A stretch of 64,000 nucleotides of DNA from Variovorax sp. V213. Its GTDB lineage: Bacteria > Pseudomonadota > Gammaproteobacteria > Burkholderiales > Burkholderiaceae_C. Shown here piece after piece: positions 23,371 to 31,980 of this stretch. Both the position numbers and the translations under genes were made by a program. How positions within the stretch are numbered: position 1 is the first letter of the stretch; each line of letters begins with the position of its first letter. The stretch lies in the NCBI RefSeq assembly GCF_041154455.1, contig NZ_AP028664.1:62001-126000 (forward strand), given 5' to 3'. A model generated the notes under the pieces. That model was not told the DNA's origin. It saw only the letters and a program-made list of their open reading frames with translations, and did no database searches.

Positions 23371-25758
23371 ATGAGCATTGCGCGGTCCGCCTCTTCTCTG
23401 CAGCTCGCACGCGAGACGCGCGAGCGCTTCGTTCTGGCTACCGGAGGCGTGATCGCGCCGTTGGCGCAAGCCATCCGGGATCGCCTCACGCAGCAGGCTT
23501 CGGAAATGGGCAATGCGCGCGCCATGCAGGAGAGCCGCGACGATTTCGTGGCCTTCCAGGGCCAGGCATCGCAATGGGTGGCACTCGCGCAGACGGGCTG
23601 GCGCAAGGCGGTCGACGCGCCGCCGGGCACGGCGCCCGGCACGTCATCGGGTGCGAAGCTGCGGCTCGAGCTCATCGATGACGATGCGATGGAGAGCAGC
23701 ATTCTTTCGTCGCGCCTGGCGCAGGTGATCCACGACAAGGCCAGCTTCGAGCTCAGCGACCTTCGGCTGCGCATCCAGCACCTGGAAGGCTCCAGCGAAC
23801 TGGACGCCAACGACGTGCTCCGGCCCGAAACGATGGCCAAGCTGCTGGTCGACCAGTGGCTGGCGGCCGGCTTGAGCCGCACGCTGTGGGCGCGGGTGCA
23901 GGACACCGTGCAGCAGCACCTCGTCGGCGTCGTCGTCAAGGCCTACGAAGACGCCAACGCATTCCTGATTTCCAAAGGCGTGATGCCGGAAATCGATCTC
24001 AAGAGCTTTGTCCGGCGCACCGGCGCTTCCGGCGGCGGACCGTCGACGGTGCCCGCGCCGCCTTACGCGCCCGGCTCCCCCCAGACCACCGGCGCCGTCC
24101 ATCGGCAAGGCTTCGATGCGCCCTCGCAACCCCGGGCCTTTGCTCCTTCCGTGCCAGCCGCGACCACCGGCGGTTCGCCCTTGATGGTCGCGCGCCAGCG
24201 CGCGCAGACCGCGCTCCTGAGCCTCAAGCGTTTCGTTGCCGCCCGCATTGGCGCAGAAGTGCCGAACGCCTCTTCCTCCCCGACGACGACGGGAATGGAT
24301 GGGCGTGCGCCAGGTGCCGGACCGGCCGGCGCCGGCGCCGGCGTTGCGTCTGCACGCGCTGCTTCCCAGACCTTTGCAGGGCTCATCGCCGAAGCCGAAG
24401 CCGCCTACCGGATGGCCGCAACGCAGTACATGGAGGGCTCCGCAGAGCAGGCCACCGTCATCCAGCAGGCCTCGGTCGACCTGCGGCGGCGCAGCGCGGA
24501 GCTCAAGAAAAGGGCGCCCACCACCGCCGACAAGGCCACGGTCGAGATCGTGGCGCTCATGTTCCAGGCCATCCTCGCGGAGGAGCGCATTCCTTTCTCG
24601 GCGCGTGTCTGGTTTGCGCGCCTGCAGATGCCTGTGCTGCGCGTGGCCATTGCCGAGCCCGAATTCTTCGGCACGCTGCAGCATCCCGCGCGCATGCTGA
24701 TCGACCGCATGGGCTCCTGCGTGATGGGCTTCGACGCCGCGGCCATTTCCGGCAGCGCGCTCGAAGGCGAGATCCGGCGCGTGGTGCAGGTGATCGAGCA
24801 GTACCCCGAAACCGGCCAGCGCGTGTTCAAGCTGGTGTTCGACGAGTTCGTCGCGTTCCTGAGCCGCTATCTCACGCAGAGCGACGCCACCCAGCGCGTC
24901 ATGAGCGTGGCGCAGCAGGTCGAGCAGAAGGAAACGATGGCGATCCAGTACACCATCGAGTTGCGCAAGATGCTCAACGACATGCCGGTGCGCGAGGAGA
25001 TACGCGAGTTCCTCTTCAAGGTCTGGGCCGAGGTGCTGGCGATTGCCGCATTGCGCTATGGCGCACAGGGCGAGCAAACCGTGATGCTCAAGCGCGTGGC
25101 CTCCGAACTGGTGTGGGCCGCGAGCGCCAAGCCCAACCGCGCCGACCGTGCACGCGTGATCCAGGACCTGCCGCAGCTGCTGCAGCGCCTGCGCCTGGGC
25201 ATGAACCTGCTCGGCATCATCGACGAGCCGCAGGAAGCCCACATCAAGACCATCGGCGCAACCTTGTCCGATGCCTTCCTGTCCAAGACCGAAGCCATTC
25301 CCGCGGCCAAGATCGAAGCCATGGCCGAGCGCCTGGCCCACCTGGAAGATTTCGTGAGCGACGATGGCAGCGCATCCAGCCTGCCGCTCGACGCGAACAG
25401 CATCGAATTGCTGCTGGGCATCGATGCGGCCTCGATCGAGGTCGTCGCCGACATCGCGGGCGGCACGCCGGCCGAAGACATGCTGGCGTGGGCCCACGAG
25501 CTGGAGGTGGGCAACTGGTTCATGCTCGACCATAACGATCGCGTGAGCCAGGTGCAGTTCGTCTGGCGCAGCGACCGCAAGCAACTGCACCTGTTTGCAA
25601 CGGCCGACGGCCGCAGCTTCCTGATCCAGGTCGGCCGGCTGGCCAACTACCTGCAGGCCGGGCTGCTGGTGCCGGCCGAGGAAGAAACCCTCACCGTACG
25701 CGCCACGCGCGAGGCGCTTGCCAAGCTCGACGCGAACCCGGAGCGGCTGCTGAACTAG
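23371..25758 (+). CDS. DUF1631 family protein of unknown function
   Basis: A 795-residue, largely alpha-helical soluble protein without a signal peptide or membrane segments. The N-terminal half has LLVDQWLAAGLSRTLWARVQDTVQQHLV and SFVRRTG, motifs typical of DUF1631; a low-complexity Pro/Ala/Ser-rich linker at about residues 225-330 follows, then a second conserved half (PFSARVWFARLQMPVLRVA, FFGTLQHPARMLIDRMGS) and a C-terminal PilZ-like beta segment (NWFMLDHNDRVSQVQFVWRSD, LFATADGRSFLIQ). DUF1631 proteins in beta- and gammaproteobacteria have no assigned function; cyclic-di-GMP or surface-associated roles have been suggested from the C-terminal region. The start at 23371 gives the conserved N-terminus; a longer open frame overlaps secF. 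Confidence 0.8.
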   Translation: MSIARSASSLQLARETRERFVLATGGVIAPLAQAIRDRLTQQASEMGNARAMQESRDDFVAFQGQASQWVALAQTGWRKAVDAPPGTAPGTSSGAKLRLELIDDDAMESSILSSRLAQVIHDKASFELSDLRLRIQHLEGSSELDANDVLRPETMAKLLVDQWLAAGLSRTLWARVQDTVQQHLVGVVVKAYEDANAFLISKGVMPEIDLKSFVRRTGASGGGPSTVPAPPYAPGSPQTTGAVHRQGFDAPSQPRAFAPSVPAATTGGSPLMVARQRAQTALLSLKRFVAARIGAEVPNASSSPTTTGMDGRAPGAGPAGAGAGVASARAASQTFAGLIAEAEAAYRMAATQYMEGSAEQATVIQQASVDLRRRSAELKKRAPTTADKATVEIVALMFQAILAEERIPFSARVWFARLQMPVLRVAIAEPEFFGTLQHPARMLIDRMGSCVMGFDAAAISGSALEGEIRRVVQVIEQYPETGQRVFKLVFDEFVAFLSRYLTQSDATQRVMSVAQQVEQKETMAIQYTIELRKMLNDMPVREEIREFLFKVWAEVLAIAALRYGAQGEQTVMLKRVASELVWAASAKPNRADRARVIQDLPQLLQRLRLGMNLLGIIDEPQEAHIKTIGATLSDAFLSKTEAIPAAKIEAMAERLAHLEDFVSDDGSASSLPLDANSIELLLGIDAASIEVVADIAGGTPAEDMLAWAHELEVGNWFMLDHNDRVSQVQFVWRSDRKQLHLFATADGRSFLIQVGRLANYLQAGLLVPAEEETLTVRATREALAKLDANPERLLN

Positions 25759-25766
25759 TCCGAGCG

Positions 25767-26285
25767 CTAGTGGGCGACGCGGCCCTCGCGGCTTTCGCTG
25801 AGTTCGTCGAGCACCAGCGCGTCGGGCTCGATGCCCGTGCTCCAGTGCACCATCAGCACGATGATCTTGAGTTCGTCGAGCGCGACCGGGTCGCCCGGTG
25901 CTGCCATGGCACGTTCGATGACGATCTCGCGCAGGCCGCAGGACAGCACATTCGACGACTCGAGAAAGCTGATGAAGCCGAGGCATTCGGCGCCCAGGTG
26001 CTCCTGCTCGGCCTGCGAATAGACCCGCATGGCGTTGTCCGACTGCGACAGGGCCGGCTCGGGCGCGCCCCGCAGCGTGACCGTGGCAACGGTGTCGTCG
26101 TTGGCGCTTCGCTCGAACTGCACGCCCTGCGTTGCAAGGCTCAGGCCGTCGAGCCATTGCAGCGCATCGCGAATTTCTTCTGCCTCGAAGCCGTGTGCGC
26201 TGAGCTTGCGGCCCAGCTGTTCGGGTTCGGGGCAGGCATCGCCGCGCCAATAGTTTTCGTAGACAAACACGAGCACTTCGAACAT
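25767..26285 (-). CDS. smg: Smg family protein (DUF494)
   Basis: A 172-residue protein beginning MFEVLVFVYENYWRGDACPEP, the diagnostic opening of the Smg family. The C-terminal segment LDELKIIVLMVHWSTGIEPDALVLDEL is conserved. The function is not established; it is found next to dprA (smf) in many beta- and gammaproteobacteria, as here. It is convergent with the DUF1631 gene, eight bases apart. Confidence 0.92.
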   Translation of the reverse strand: MFEVLVFVYENYWRGDACPEPEQLGRKLSAHGFEAEEIRDALQWLDGLSLATQGVQFERSANDDTVATVTLRGAPEPALSQSDNAMRVYSQAEQEHLGAECLGFISFLESSNVLSCGLREIVIERAMAAPGDPVALDELKIIVLMVHWSTGIEPDALVLDELSESREGRVAH

Positions 26286-26367
26286 GGGCCCAATATAGCC
26301 GAAGCCGGTTGCCCGCCCACGAGCTTCGTGCGCTGCGCCCTCTTTCTCTTTGACGGAGAGAGCGCTG

Positions 26368-27531
26368 TTAGGCCGCTGCCGCTCGTTGAAAGAGGCCGCC
26401 CGGCAGGCGTGCGACCTGACCGTCGAGCTCGAGTTCGAGCATCTTGGCCTGCAGCACGGCGGCGCTCCAGCCGGTGCGCGCGCTCAATGCATCGAGGCTC
26501 ACCGGGTCGAAGCCCAGGGCTTCGAGAAGCGGATTCTCCTGCCCGGAGGAGGAGGCCGGATCGCCCGCATTCGCATGCTCGAAAAGACCCGCGGCCGTGC
26601 CGCCGGCGGCGCGCAGCGCGGGCAATTCTTCGAGGATGTCGTTCACCGACTCGACCAGCTTTGCGCCCTGGCGGATCAGCGCATGGCAGCCGCGCGATTG
26701 CGGCGAATGGATCGACCCGGGAATGGCGAACACTTCCTTGCCTTGCTCCGAGGTGAGCCGGGCGGTGATCAGCGAGCCCGATTGCAGCGCGGCCTCGACC
26801 ACCAGCGTGCCGCGGGCCAGGCCGGCGATCAAGCGGTTGCGCTTCGGAAAATTTTGCGTGAGCGGGGGCGTGCCGAGCGGCAGCTCGCTCACGATCAAAC
26901 CCTGCAGCATGATGCGGTGCGCGAGATCGCGATGCCGCGCCGGATAGACGCGATCGAGTCCGGTTCCCACCACGGCCACGGTCGCAAGCCGCAGGGCGTC
27001 GCCGGCCGCGTCGAGCGCGCCCTGGTGCGCGGCACCATCGACACCGAGCGCCAGCCCCGACACCACCGGCAAGCCCGCTTCACCCAATGCCCGCCCAAAG
27101 GCGCGGGCATTGGCCGCGCCTTGCGGTGTCGGGTTGCGGCTGCCCACCACGGCAATGCTGTTTTCGAGCTGTGTCAGGTCGAAGGCCGCCGCGCCGAGAA
27201 CGTAGAGCATCAGCGGCGGGTCGGCCATTTCCAGCAGCGACGCGGGGTAGCCGGCATCGCCCAGCGTCACCAGGCGGCGCGTCGCGGCGCCGTCATCGGC
27301 GGCGGGTTGCAGCCACTGCCACGTCTGGTCGATCTGGGCCTGGAGGCCGGGGGGCGCCTGCTGCAAGGCGTCGGCCTGTGCCGCAGACACAATTTGCCGC
27401 AGCGCCGTGCTGGTCTCCGCAAAGATTTTCTCTGGCAGGCCGAAGGCGGCCAGCAGCCGGCGAGCGGCACCGTCGCCGATGCCCGGCGTCAGTGAAAGCC
27501 GCAGCCAGCCGGCGAGTTCTGCGCGTTCCAA
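26368..27531 (-). CDS. dprA: DNA-processing protein DprA (Smf)
   Basis: A 387-residue protein that loads RecA on incoming single-stranded DNA during transformation. It has an N-terminal SAM-like segment (WLRLSLTPGIGDGAARRLL), the Rossmann-fold core with VVGSRNPTPQG, VVSGLALGVDGAAHQGAL and NFPKRNRLIAGL, and a C-terminal winged-helix DprA-WH domain (ALGFDPVSLDALSARTGWSAAVLQ). It lies between smg and the LysM gene in the common betaproteobacterial order. Confidence 0.95.
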   Translation of the reverse strand: MERAELAGWLRLSLTPGIGDGAARRLLAAFGLPEKIFAETSTALRQIVSAAQADALQQAPPGLQAQIDQTWQWLQPAADDGAATRRLVTLGDAGYPASLLEMADPPLMLYVLGAAAFDLTQLENSIAVVGSRNPTPQGAANARAFGRALGEAGLPVVSGLALGVDGAAHQGALDAAGDALRLATVAVVGTGLDRVYPARHRDLAHRIMLQGLIVSELPLGTPPLTQNFPKRNRLIAGLARGTLVVEAALQSGSLITARLTSEQGKEVFAIPGSIHSPQSRGCHALIRQGAKLVESVNDILEELPALRAAGGTAAGLFEHANAGDPASSSGQENPLLEALGFDPVSLDALSARTGWSAAVLQAKMLELELDGQVARLPGGLFQRAAAA

Positions 27532-27552
27532 GCGAAGGCGAAGGCGAAAGCG

Positions 27553-28767
27553 TCAGGGATTGACGAGGAAGTCGCCGGCACGCGGGGTGTCGGTAATTTC
27601 GAGCACCAGCGCATACGACACCTTTTCGAAAGGCCGGAACACCATCAAGAGGCCGATGCGTTCGTTCGGGAGCTTGATCGTCTCCTTGCGCTCGCCGGTC
27701 CGGTCGAGAATGGTTTCGCCGTTCTTCAGGATGGCCAGCACGTGGCCGCTGTCGATGCCGTCGCGCGTGCCCTTGTTGATGGCCACCACCTGGTTCTGCG
27801 CCGCGAACTGCACCGCGTTGCCATAGACCGAGATGATGCGGCCCTCGACCTGCGTGGAGGGCGCGCGGGGCACGTAGCTCAGCAACTGGCGCGGCGGTTC
27901 CGGCAGCAGGCGGTCGCCGGCGCGGATTTCTTCGCGCGCCGCGACGATGTCGATGCTGGCCGGCACCACGGTGATGACGTCCTTGTCCTTCTCGGTCTCG
28001 ACCGTGGTCGATTCGCCACGCTTGAGCTGGGCCTTGCCCAGGTACTGCGCCTCGTAGCCGAGGATTTCGCCGGTTCCAGGGTCCTTGAGCGGCGTGGCGC
28101 TGCGGAACACGCGGAAGTTCTTCAGCGGGCCCGGGGTTTCGAGCAGCGGCGTCTCGGCATTGCCGCGCGCATAGGCACGGTCGCCGCGCGACAGCAGCAC
28201 CCGGCTGTCGTTGCCGGCAACGATGCGCGGCGCGCTTTGCAGCGTGTCGGCATCCACCACGATCGGTTCGCTGAGGAAGGGCTCGATGATGCTCGGATTG
28301 AGCGTGGGCAGCGCCATGCCGGCCAGCGAATCGAAGCGCGTGCGCGGCGACAGCTTGATGGTGCCGCCGTCGCCGCTTCCGCCCGCGCCGCGGCGCATGG
28401 TCAACCGCGCACGGCCGCCGGTCTTGTCCAGATAAAGAACCTGGCCCGGGTAGATGCGGTGCGGATTCGCGATTTCACTGATGTTCATGCCCCACAGCTC
28501 CGGCCAGCGCCAGGGGCGCAGCAGGTAGAGGCGGGAAATGGCCCACAGCGTGTCGCCGGGCTTCACCGTGTATTCGTCGGGCGCATTGGGCGCCAGTTCG
28601 CTCAACGGAACGCCGTTCTGGGCGGTCTGCTGGGCCGTGGAACGCTGCTGCGGGGTGACGGGATAGTTTTGCGCCCAGGCCGTCGTGCCGCTGCCGATCA
28701 CTGCAAGGGCTGCCAACGTGGCGAAAAGAGGCGTGCGCTGGCGGACGGGGGTTCGGAGCTTTTTCAT
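27553..28767 (-). CDS. LysM-domain periplasmic protein
   Basis: A 404-residue exported protein with a signal peptide (LFATLAALAVIGSGTTAWAQ, cleaved near residue 32). A LysM module, DEYTVKPGDTLWAISRLYLLRPWRWPELWGMN ... IYPGQVLYL, occupies about residues 60-115 and should bind peptidoglycan. The remainder is a conserved but unnamed region (PRIVAGNDSRVLLSRGDRAYARG, LKNFRVFRSATPLKDP, GRIISVYGNAVQFAAQNQVVAINKGTRDGID). The same protein precedes dprA in many Burkholderiales. The start MKKLRTPVRQ at 28767 gives a proper signal peptide; a start at 28815 would not. Confidence 0.9.
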   Translation of the reverse strand: MKKLRTPVRQRTPLFATLAALAVIGSGTTAWAQNYPVTPQQRSTAQQTAQNGVPLSELAPNAPDEYTVKPGDTLWAISRLYLLRPWRWPELWGMNISEIANPHRIYPGQVLYLDKTGGRARLTMRRGAGGSGDGGTIKLSPRTRFDSLAGMALPTLNPSIIEPFLSEPIVVDADTLQSAPRIVAGNDSRVLLSRGDRAYARGNAETPLLETPGPLKNFRVFRSATPLKDPGTGEILGYEAQYLGKAQLKRGESTTVETEKDKDVITVVPASIDIVAAREEIRAGDRLLPEPPRQLLSYVPRAPSTQVEGRIISVYGNAVQFAAQNQVVAINKGTRDGIDSGHVLAILKNGETILDRTGERKETIKLPNERIGLLMVFRPFEKVSYALVLEITDTPRAGDFLVNP

Positions 28768-28783
28768 GTCTGGATGGGTGAGC

Positions 28784-28800
28784 GCACCGAGTATCGGTGC
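28784..28800. promoter_or_regulatory. 17-bp perfect palindrome in the LysM/def intergenic region
   Basis: GCACCGAGTATCGGTGC has two 7-bp arms around GTA. It lies 17 bases upstream of the LysM start codon on its transcript side, within the 160-base divergent gap. It could be an operator or a 5' leader hairpin. Confidence 0.35.
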
Positions 28801-28927
28801 ACATACGAATCTCACAATTTGCTACGAATTCTGCGCCTGAAGCCCTTGAGAGGGCAACGTTTTCAGGCGATCCCGGCTCATCGCGTCGCGGAATTGGCGA
28901 AAATAGCCACAACTTTTCCCCTTTTTC

Positions 28928-29449
28928 ATGGCCAAACGAATCATTCTGAGTTACCCGGACAAGCGCCTGCACACGGTGGCCAAGCCCGTGCAGGGCGTGG
29001 ACGCGCGCATCAAGGCACTGGTTGCCGACATGCTGGAGACCATGTACGACGCCAGCGGCATCGGCTTGGCCGCGACCCAGGTCGACGTGCATGAACGGCT
29101 GGTCGTCATCGACGTTTCCGAGGAGCGCAACGAGCCGATCGTTCTCATCAACCCCGAGATTATCTGGGCCAGCGACGAAAAAGTGCTGAATGAAGAGGGC
29201 TGCCTGTCGGTGCCCGGCATCTACGACGGCGTCATGCGCTCTACGTCGGTCAAGGTCCAGGCGCTGGACGAGCACGGCGAAATGCGCACCATCGAGGCCG
29301 ATGGCCTGCTGGCGGTGTGCATCCAGCACGAACTGGATCACCTCTTGGGCAAGGTGTTCGTCGAATACCTGTCGCCGCTCAAGCGCAACCGCATCAAGAG
29401 CAAGTTGCTCAAGCAGCAGCGGGAAGAGGCCCGAGAGGGCCGGGCGTGA
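28928..29449 (+). CDS. def: Peptide deformylase
   Basis: A 173-residue enzyme removing the formyl group from new proteins. The three motifs are complete: GIGLAATQ (near residue 46), EGCLSVPG (Cys metal ligand) and QHELDHLLG (two His ligands and the catalytic Glu). The C-terminus LLKQQREEAREGRA is typical of type I enzymes. It overlaps the following lipoprotein gene by GTGA and is grouped with fmt, as in most bacteria. Confidence 0.97.
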   Translation: MAKRIILSYPDKRLHTVAKPVQGVDARIKALVADMLETMYDASGIGLAATQVDVHERLVVIDVSEERNEPIVLINPEIIWASDEKVLNEEGCLSVPGIYDGVMRSTSVKVQALDEHGEMRTIEADGLLAVCIQHELDHLLGKVFVEYLSPLKRNRIKSKLLKQQREEAREGRA

Positions 29450-29949
29450 CCGTGCCTTGCCTGCGGCCCTGGGCGTCCGTTCTGGCCGCAGGGCTTGTCG
29501 TGCTGGCCGGCTGCGCCAGCGAACCCACACGCATCGCCCCGGGTACCACGGCGGCCGAAACGCTGCAGCGCCTGGGTGCGCCCACGGGCCGCTATCCGCT
29601 CAACGGCGGCGGGGAACGGTTCCAGTATTCGCGCATGCCGGCGGGTTTCGAAGTCGTCGACATCGACGTCGATGCCTCGGGCAAGGTCGTTTCCGTGACC
29701 CAGGTGCTCGCCGAGGCACGATTCGGCCACGACATCAAGATCGACCAATGGCGCCAGAACGACGTGCTCGCCTTCTACGGCCGGCCTTATGAAACGAGCC
29801 GTGTCAGCTCTTTCGACGGCACTGTCTGGACCTGGCGCTACAAGGCGGTGAACGAGCGCCGCATGCTCTATATCTACATCGATCCGACCGGCGTGGTTCG
29901 CCGCTATCACACGGGGGACGACCTCGAACTCGATCGGATCCGCGATTGA
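29446..29949 (+). CDS. Small BamE/OmlA-like lipoprotein
   Basis: A 167-residue lipoprotein starting with GTG that overlaps the def stop (GTGA). The signal peptide ends in LAGC, a lipobox giving Cys at about residue 23. The mature part resembles the SmpA/OmlA fold: a G-x-P pattern (LQRLGAPTGRYPL) and a second YGRPYETSRVSSFDGTVWTWRYK, as in BamE-like proteins that assist outer-membrane assembly. It is not the standard bamE location (next to fur), so this may be a paralogue or a different lipoprotein. It sits between def and fmt, which in most genomes are adjacent. Confidence 0.8.
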   Translation: MTVPCLRPWASVLAAGLVVLAGCASEPTRIAPGTTAAETLQRLGAPTGRYPLNGGGERFQYSRMPAGFEVVDIDVDASGKVVSVTQVLAEARFGHDIKIDQWRQNDVLAFYGRPYETSRVSSFDGTVWTWRYKAVNERRMLYIYIDPTGVVRRYHTGDDLELDRIRD

Positions 29950-30899
29950 CCCCGTTGAAAGTCGTTTTTGCGGGGACGCCCGAGTTCGCGCGCGTCGCGC
30001 TCGAAGCCATTGCCGCCGCCGGCCATGACATCGTGGGGGTGCTGAGCCAGCCTGACCGGCCCGCGGGGCGCGGCATGAAGCTGCAGGCTTCGCCCGTCAA
30101 GCAATGCGCCGTGGCCCACAACTGGGCGGTGGTGCAGCCGCGCAGTCTTCGGCTGGACGGCAAGTACCCGGAAGACGCCTCGGCGGCACGGGACGCCCTT
30201 CTGGCCGCCAAGCCCGATGTGATGGTGGTCGCCGCCTACGGGCTCATCCTGCCGCAATGGGTGCTCGACCTGCCGAAGTTCGGCTGCCTCAACATCCACG
30301 CCAGCCTGCTGCCGCGCTGGCGCGGCGCGGCGCCGATCCACCGTGCCATCGAAGCTGGCGACGCGCAGACCGGCATCACCATCATGCAGATGGACGCCGG
30401 CCTGGACACGGGCGACATGCTGCTGCGCGAAGCGGTCGACATCGGGGGCGACAACACCGCCCGACTGCACGACCGCCTGGCCGAGCTGGGCGGCCGCATG
30501 ATCGTCCAGGCGCTGGCCGACATCGGCAACCTGGCGCGCACGCCGCAGCCGGCCGAAGGCGTCACCTACGCCAACAAGGTCGAAAAGCACGAAGCCCAGA
30601 TCGACTGGAACCAGCCCGCCGAGGCCATCGTGCGGCGCATTCGCGCCTTCGACCCCTTTCCGGGCGCCAACAGCCCGCTCGACGGCGAGACCATCAAGCT
30701 CTGGTCCGCGCATGCGGTCGCGGCCGAAGTGCCGGCCGCGCCGGGCACCCTCCTGGCCGTGACCGACGCCGGCGTTGCGGTGGCGGCGGCCGGCTCCCTC
30801 GTGATGGCGACCGAACTCCAGCGTCCCGGCGGCAAGCGCCTGGCCGTGGCCGATTTCCTGCGCGGCTTCGACCTGAAGCCCGGGCAGCGCTTCGGCTGA
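29946..30899 (+). CDS. fmt: Methionyl-tRNA formyltransferase
   Basis: A 317-residue enzyme formylating initiator Met-tRNA. Key motifs: KVVFAGTPEFA at the start, QPDRPAGRG, the folate/catalytic segment LNIHASLLPRWRGAAPIHRAI (Asn, His) and the C-terminal tRNA-binding OB domain (AEAIVRRIRAFDPFPGA). Translation starts at TTG 29946, overlapping the preceding stop as TTGA, or at TTG 29955 (MKVVFAG); either is non-ATG. The stop overlaps the azlC start. Confidence 0.95.
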   Translation: MTPLKVVFAGTPEFARVALEAIAAAGHDIVGVLSQPDRPAGRGMKLQASPVKQCAVAHNWAVVQPRSLRLDGKYPEDASAARDALLAAKPDVMVVAAYGLILPQWVLDLPKFGCLNIHASLLPRWRGAAPIHRAIEAGDAQTGITIMQMDAGLDTGDMLLREAVDIGGDNTARLHDRLAELGGRMIVQALADIGNLARTPQPAEGVTYANKVEKHEAQIDWNQPAEAIVRRIRAFDPFPGANSPLDGETIKLWSAHAVAAEVPAAPGTLLAVTDAGVAVAAAGSLVMATELQRPGGKRLAVADFLRGFDLKPGQRFG

Positions 30900-31639
30900 T
30901 GTTTTTTTCCGCCGCCATACGCCGCCGGCCCGAGTTCCGCACGGGCATCCGCGACATGTCGTCGGCCGCGCTGGGCATTGGCGCCTGGGGCCTGATGACC
31001 GGCGTGGCCATGGTCAAGTCGAACATGAGCGTGCTCGAGTCGGTGGCCATGACGCTCCTGGTCTACGCCGGCAGCTCCCAGCTTGCGGCCATTCCGCTGC
31101 TGTTTGCGGGTGCGCCGGCCTGGGTGATCCTGGCCACGGGCTTTTGCGTCAACCTGCGCTTCGTGGTGTTCAGCCTGCACCTGCGGCCGTACCTGATGCA
31201 CATGCCACGCTGGCGCCGCATGACGCACGGCTATCTCACGGCGGACCTCAGCTACGCGCTCTTCACGAGAAAGTACCCCACTCCGCCGGCCGCGGCCGAT
31301 GAGCAGAAGGCCCAGGAGGCCTACCTCACCGGCAACTACTTCGTGACCTGGTGCTCCTGGATGGGCATGAGCCTCCTGGGCATCGCGCTGGCCAATTTCA
31401 TTCCGCAGAACTGGGGCCTCGGCTTTGCCGGGGTGCTGAGCCTGGTGGCGATCGTCTGCTCGATGGCGACCACGCGGCTGCGCGTGCTGGCCGCGCTGAT
31501 CGCCAGCGTCACCGCCGTGGCCGCCTATGCCCTGCCGCTCAAGCTCAACATCGTGGTGGCCATCGGCGTGGCGGTGCTGCTGTGCTTCTGGCTCGAGAAG
31601 CAGTTCGGGCTCGATCCCGACGCGGAGGACGACAAGTGA
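30899..31639 (+). CDS. azlC: AzlC family branched-chain amino-acid exporter, large subunit
   Basis: A 246-residue membrane protein whose ATG overlaps the fmt stop (TGATG). It opens FRTGIRDMSSAALGIGAWGLMTGVAMV and has VYAGSSQLAAIPLLFAG, the AzlC signature, and LRFVVFSLHLRPYL. AzlC with AzlD exports branched-chain amino acids or their analogues. It sits at the end of the def-fmt unit, an unusual position. Confidence 0.92.
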   Translation: MFFSAAIRRRPEFRTGIRDMSSAALGIGAWGLMTGVAMVKSNMSVLESVAMTLLVYAGSSQLAAIPLLFAGAPAWVILATGFCVNLRFVVFSLHLRPYLMHMPRWRRMTHGYLTADLSYALFTRKYPTPPAAADEQKAQEAYLTGNYFVTWCSWMGMSLLGIALANFIPQNWGLGFAGVLSLVAIVCSMATTRLRVLAALIASVTAVAAYALPLKLNIVVAIGVAVLLCFWLEKQFGLDPDAEDDK

Positions 31640-31971
31640 GAGGCACCGACCTGTGGACGCTGGGCGTGATCGTCGGGCTGGCCGCGGTGACCGTGCTCAC
31701 GCGCTGCTTCTTCTTCATTCTCGACCGCCCGTGGGGGCTGCCCGAGTGGGCGCACCGGGCCCTGCACTACGCGCCGGCCGCCGCACTCGCGGGCGTGATC
31801 GCGCCCGAGATCGTGATGACCCAGGGCCATCTCATCACCACGCTGCACGATGCCCGCCTGTATGCCGCGCTGGTCGGCGCTGCTTACTACTACTGGCGGC
31901 GCGGCGTGTTCGGCACGATGCTGGCGGGCATGGCGGTGTACCTGCCGCTGCACCTGGGCTTGGGCTGGTAG
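31636..31971 (+). CDS. azlD: AzlD family branched-chain amino-acid exporter, small subunit
   Basis: A 111-residue membrane protein starting with GTG that overlaps the azlC stop (GTGA). It has LGVIVGLAAVTVLTRCFFFIL, ALHYAPAAALAGVIAPEIV and a last helix near GTMLAGMAVYLPLHLGLGW, the pattern of the AzlD family; the LHYAPAAALAGVIAPE motif is diagnostic. It forms the AzlCD pair. Confidence 0.9.
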   Translation: MRGTDLWTLGVIVGLAAVTVLTRCFFFILDRPWGLPEWAHRALHYAPAAALAGVIAPEIVMTQGHLITTLHDARLYAALVGAAYYYWRRGVFGTMLAGMAVYLPLHLGLGW

Positions 31972-31980
31972 GGTCGCCAG

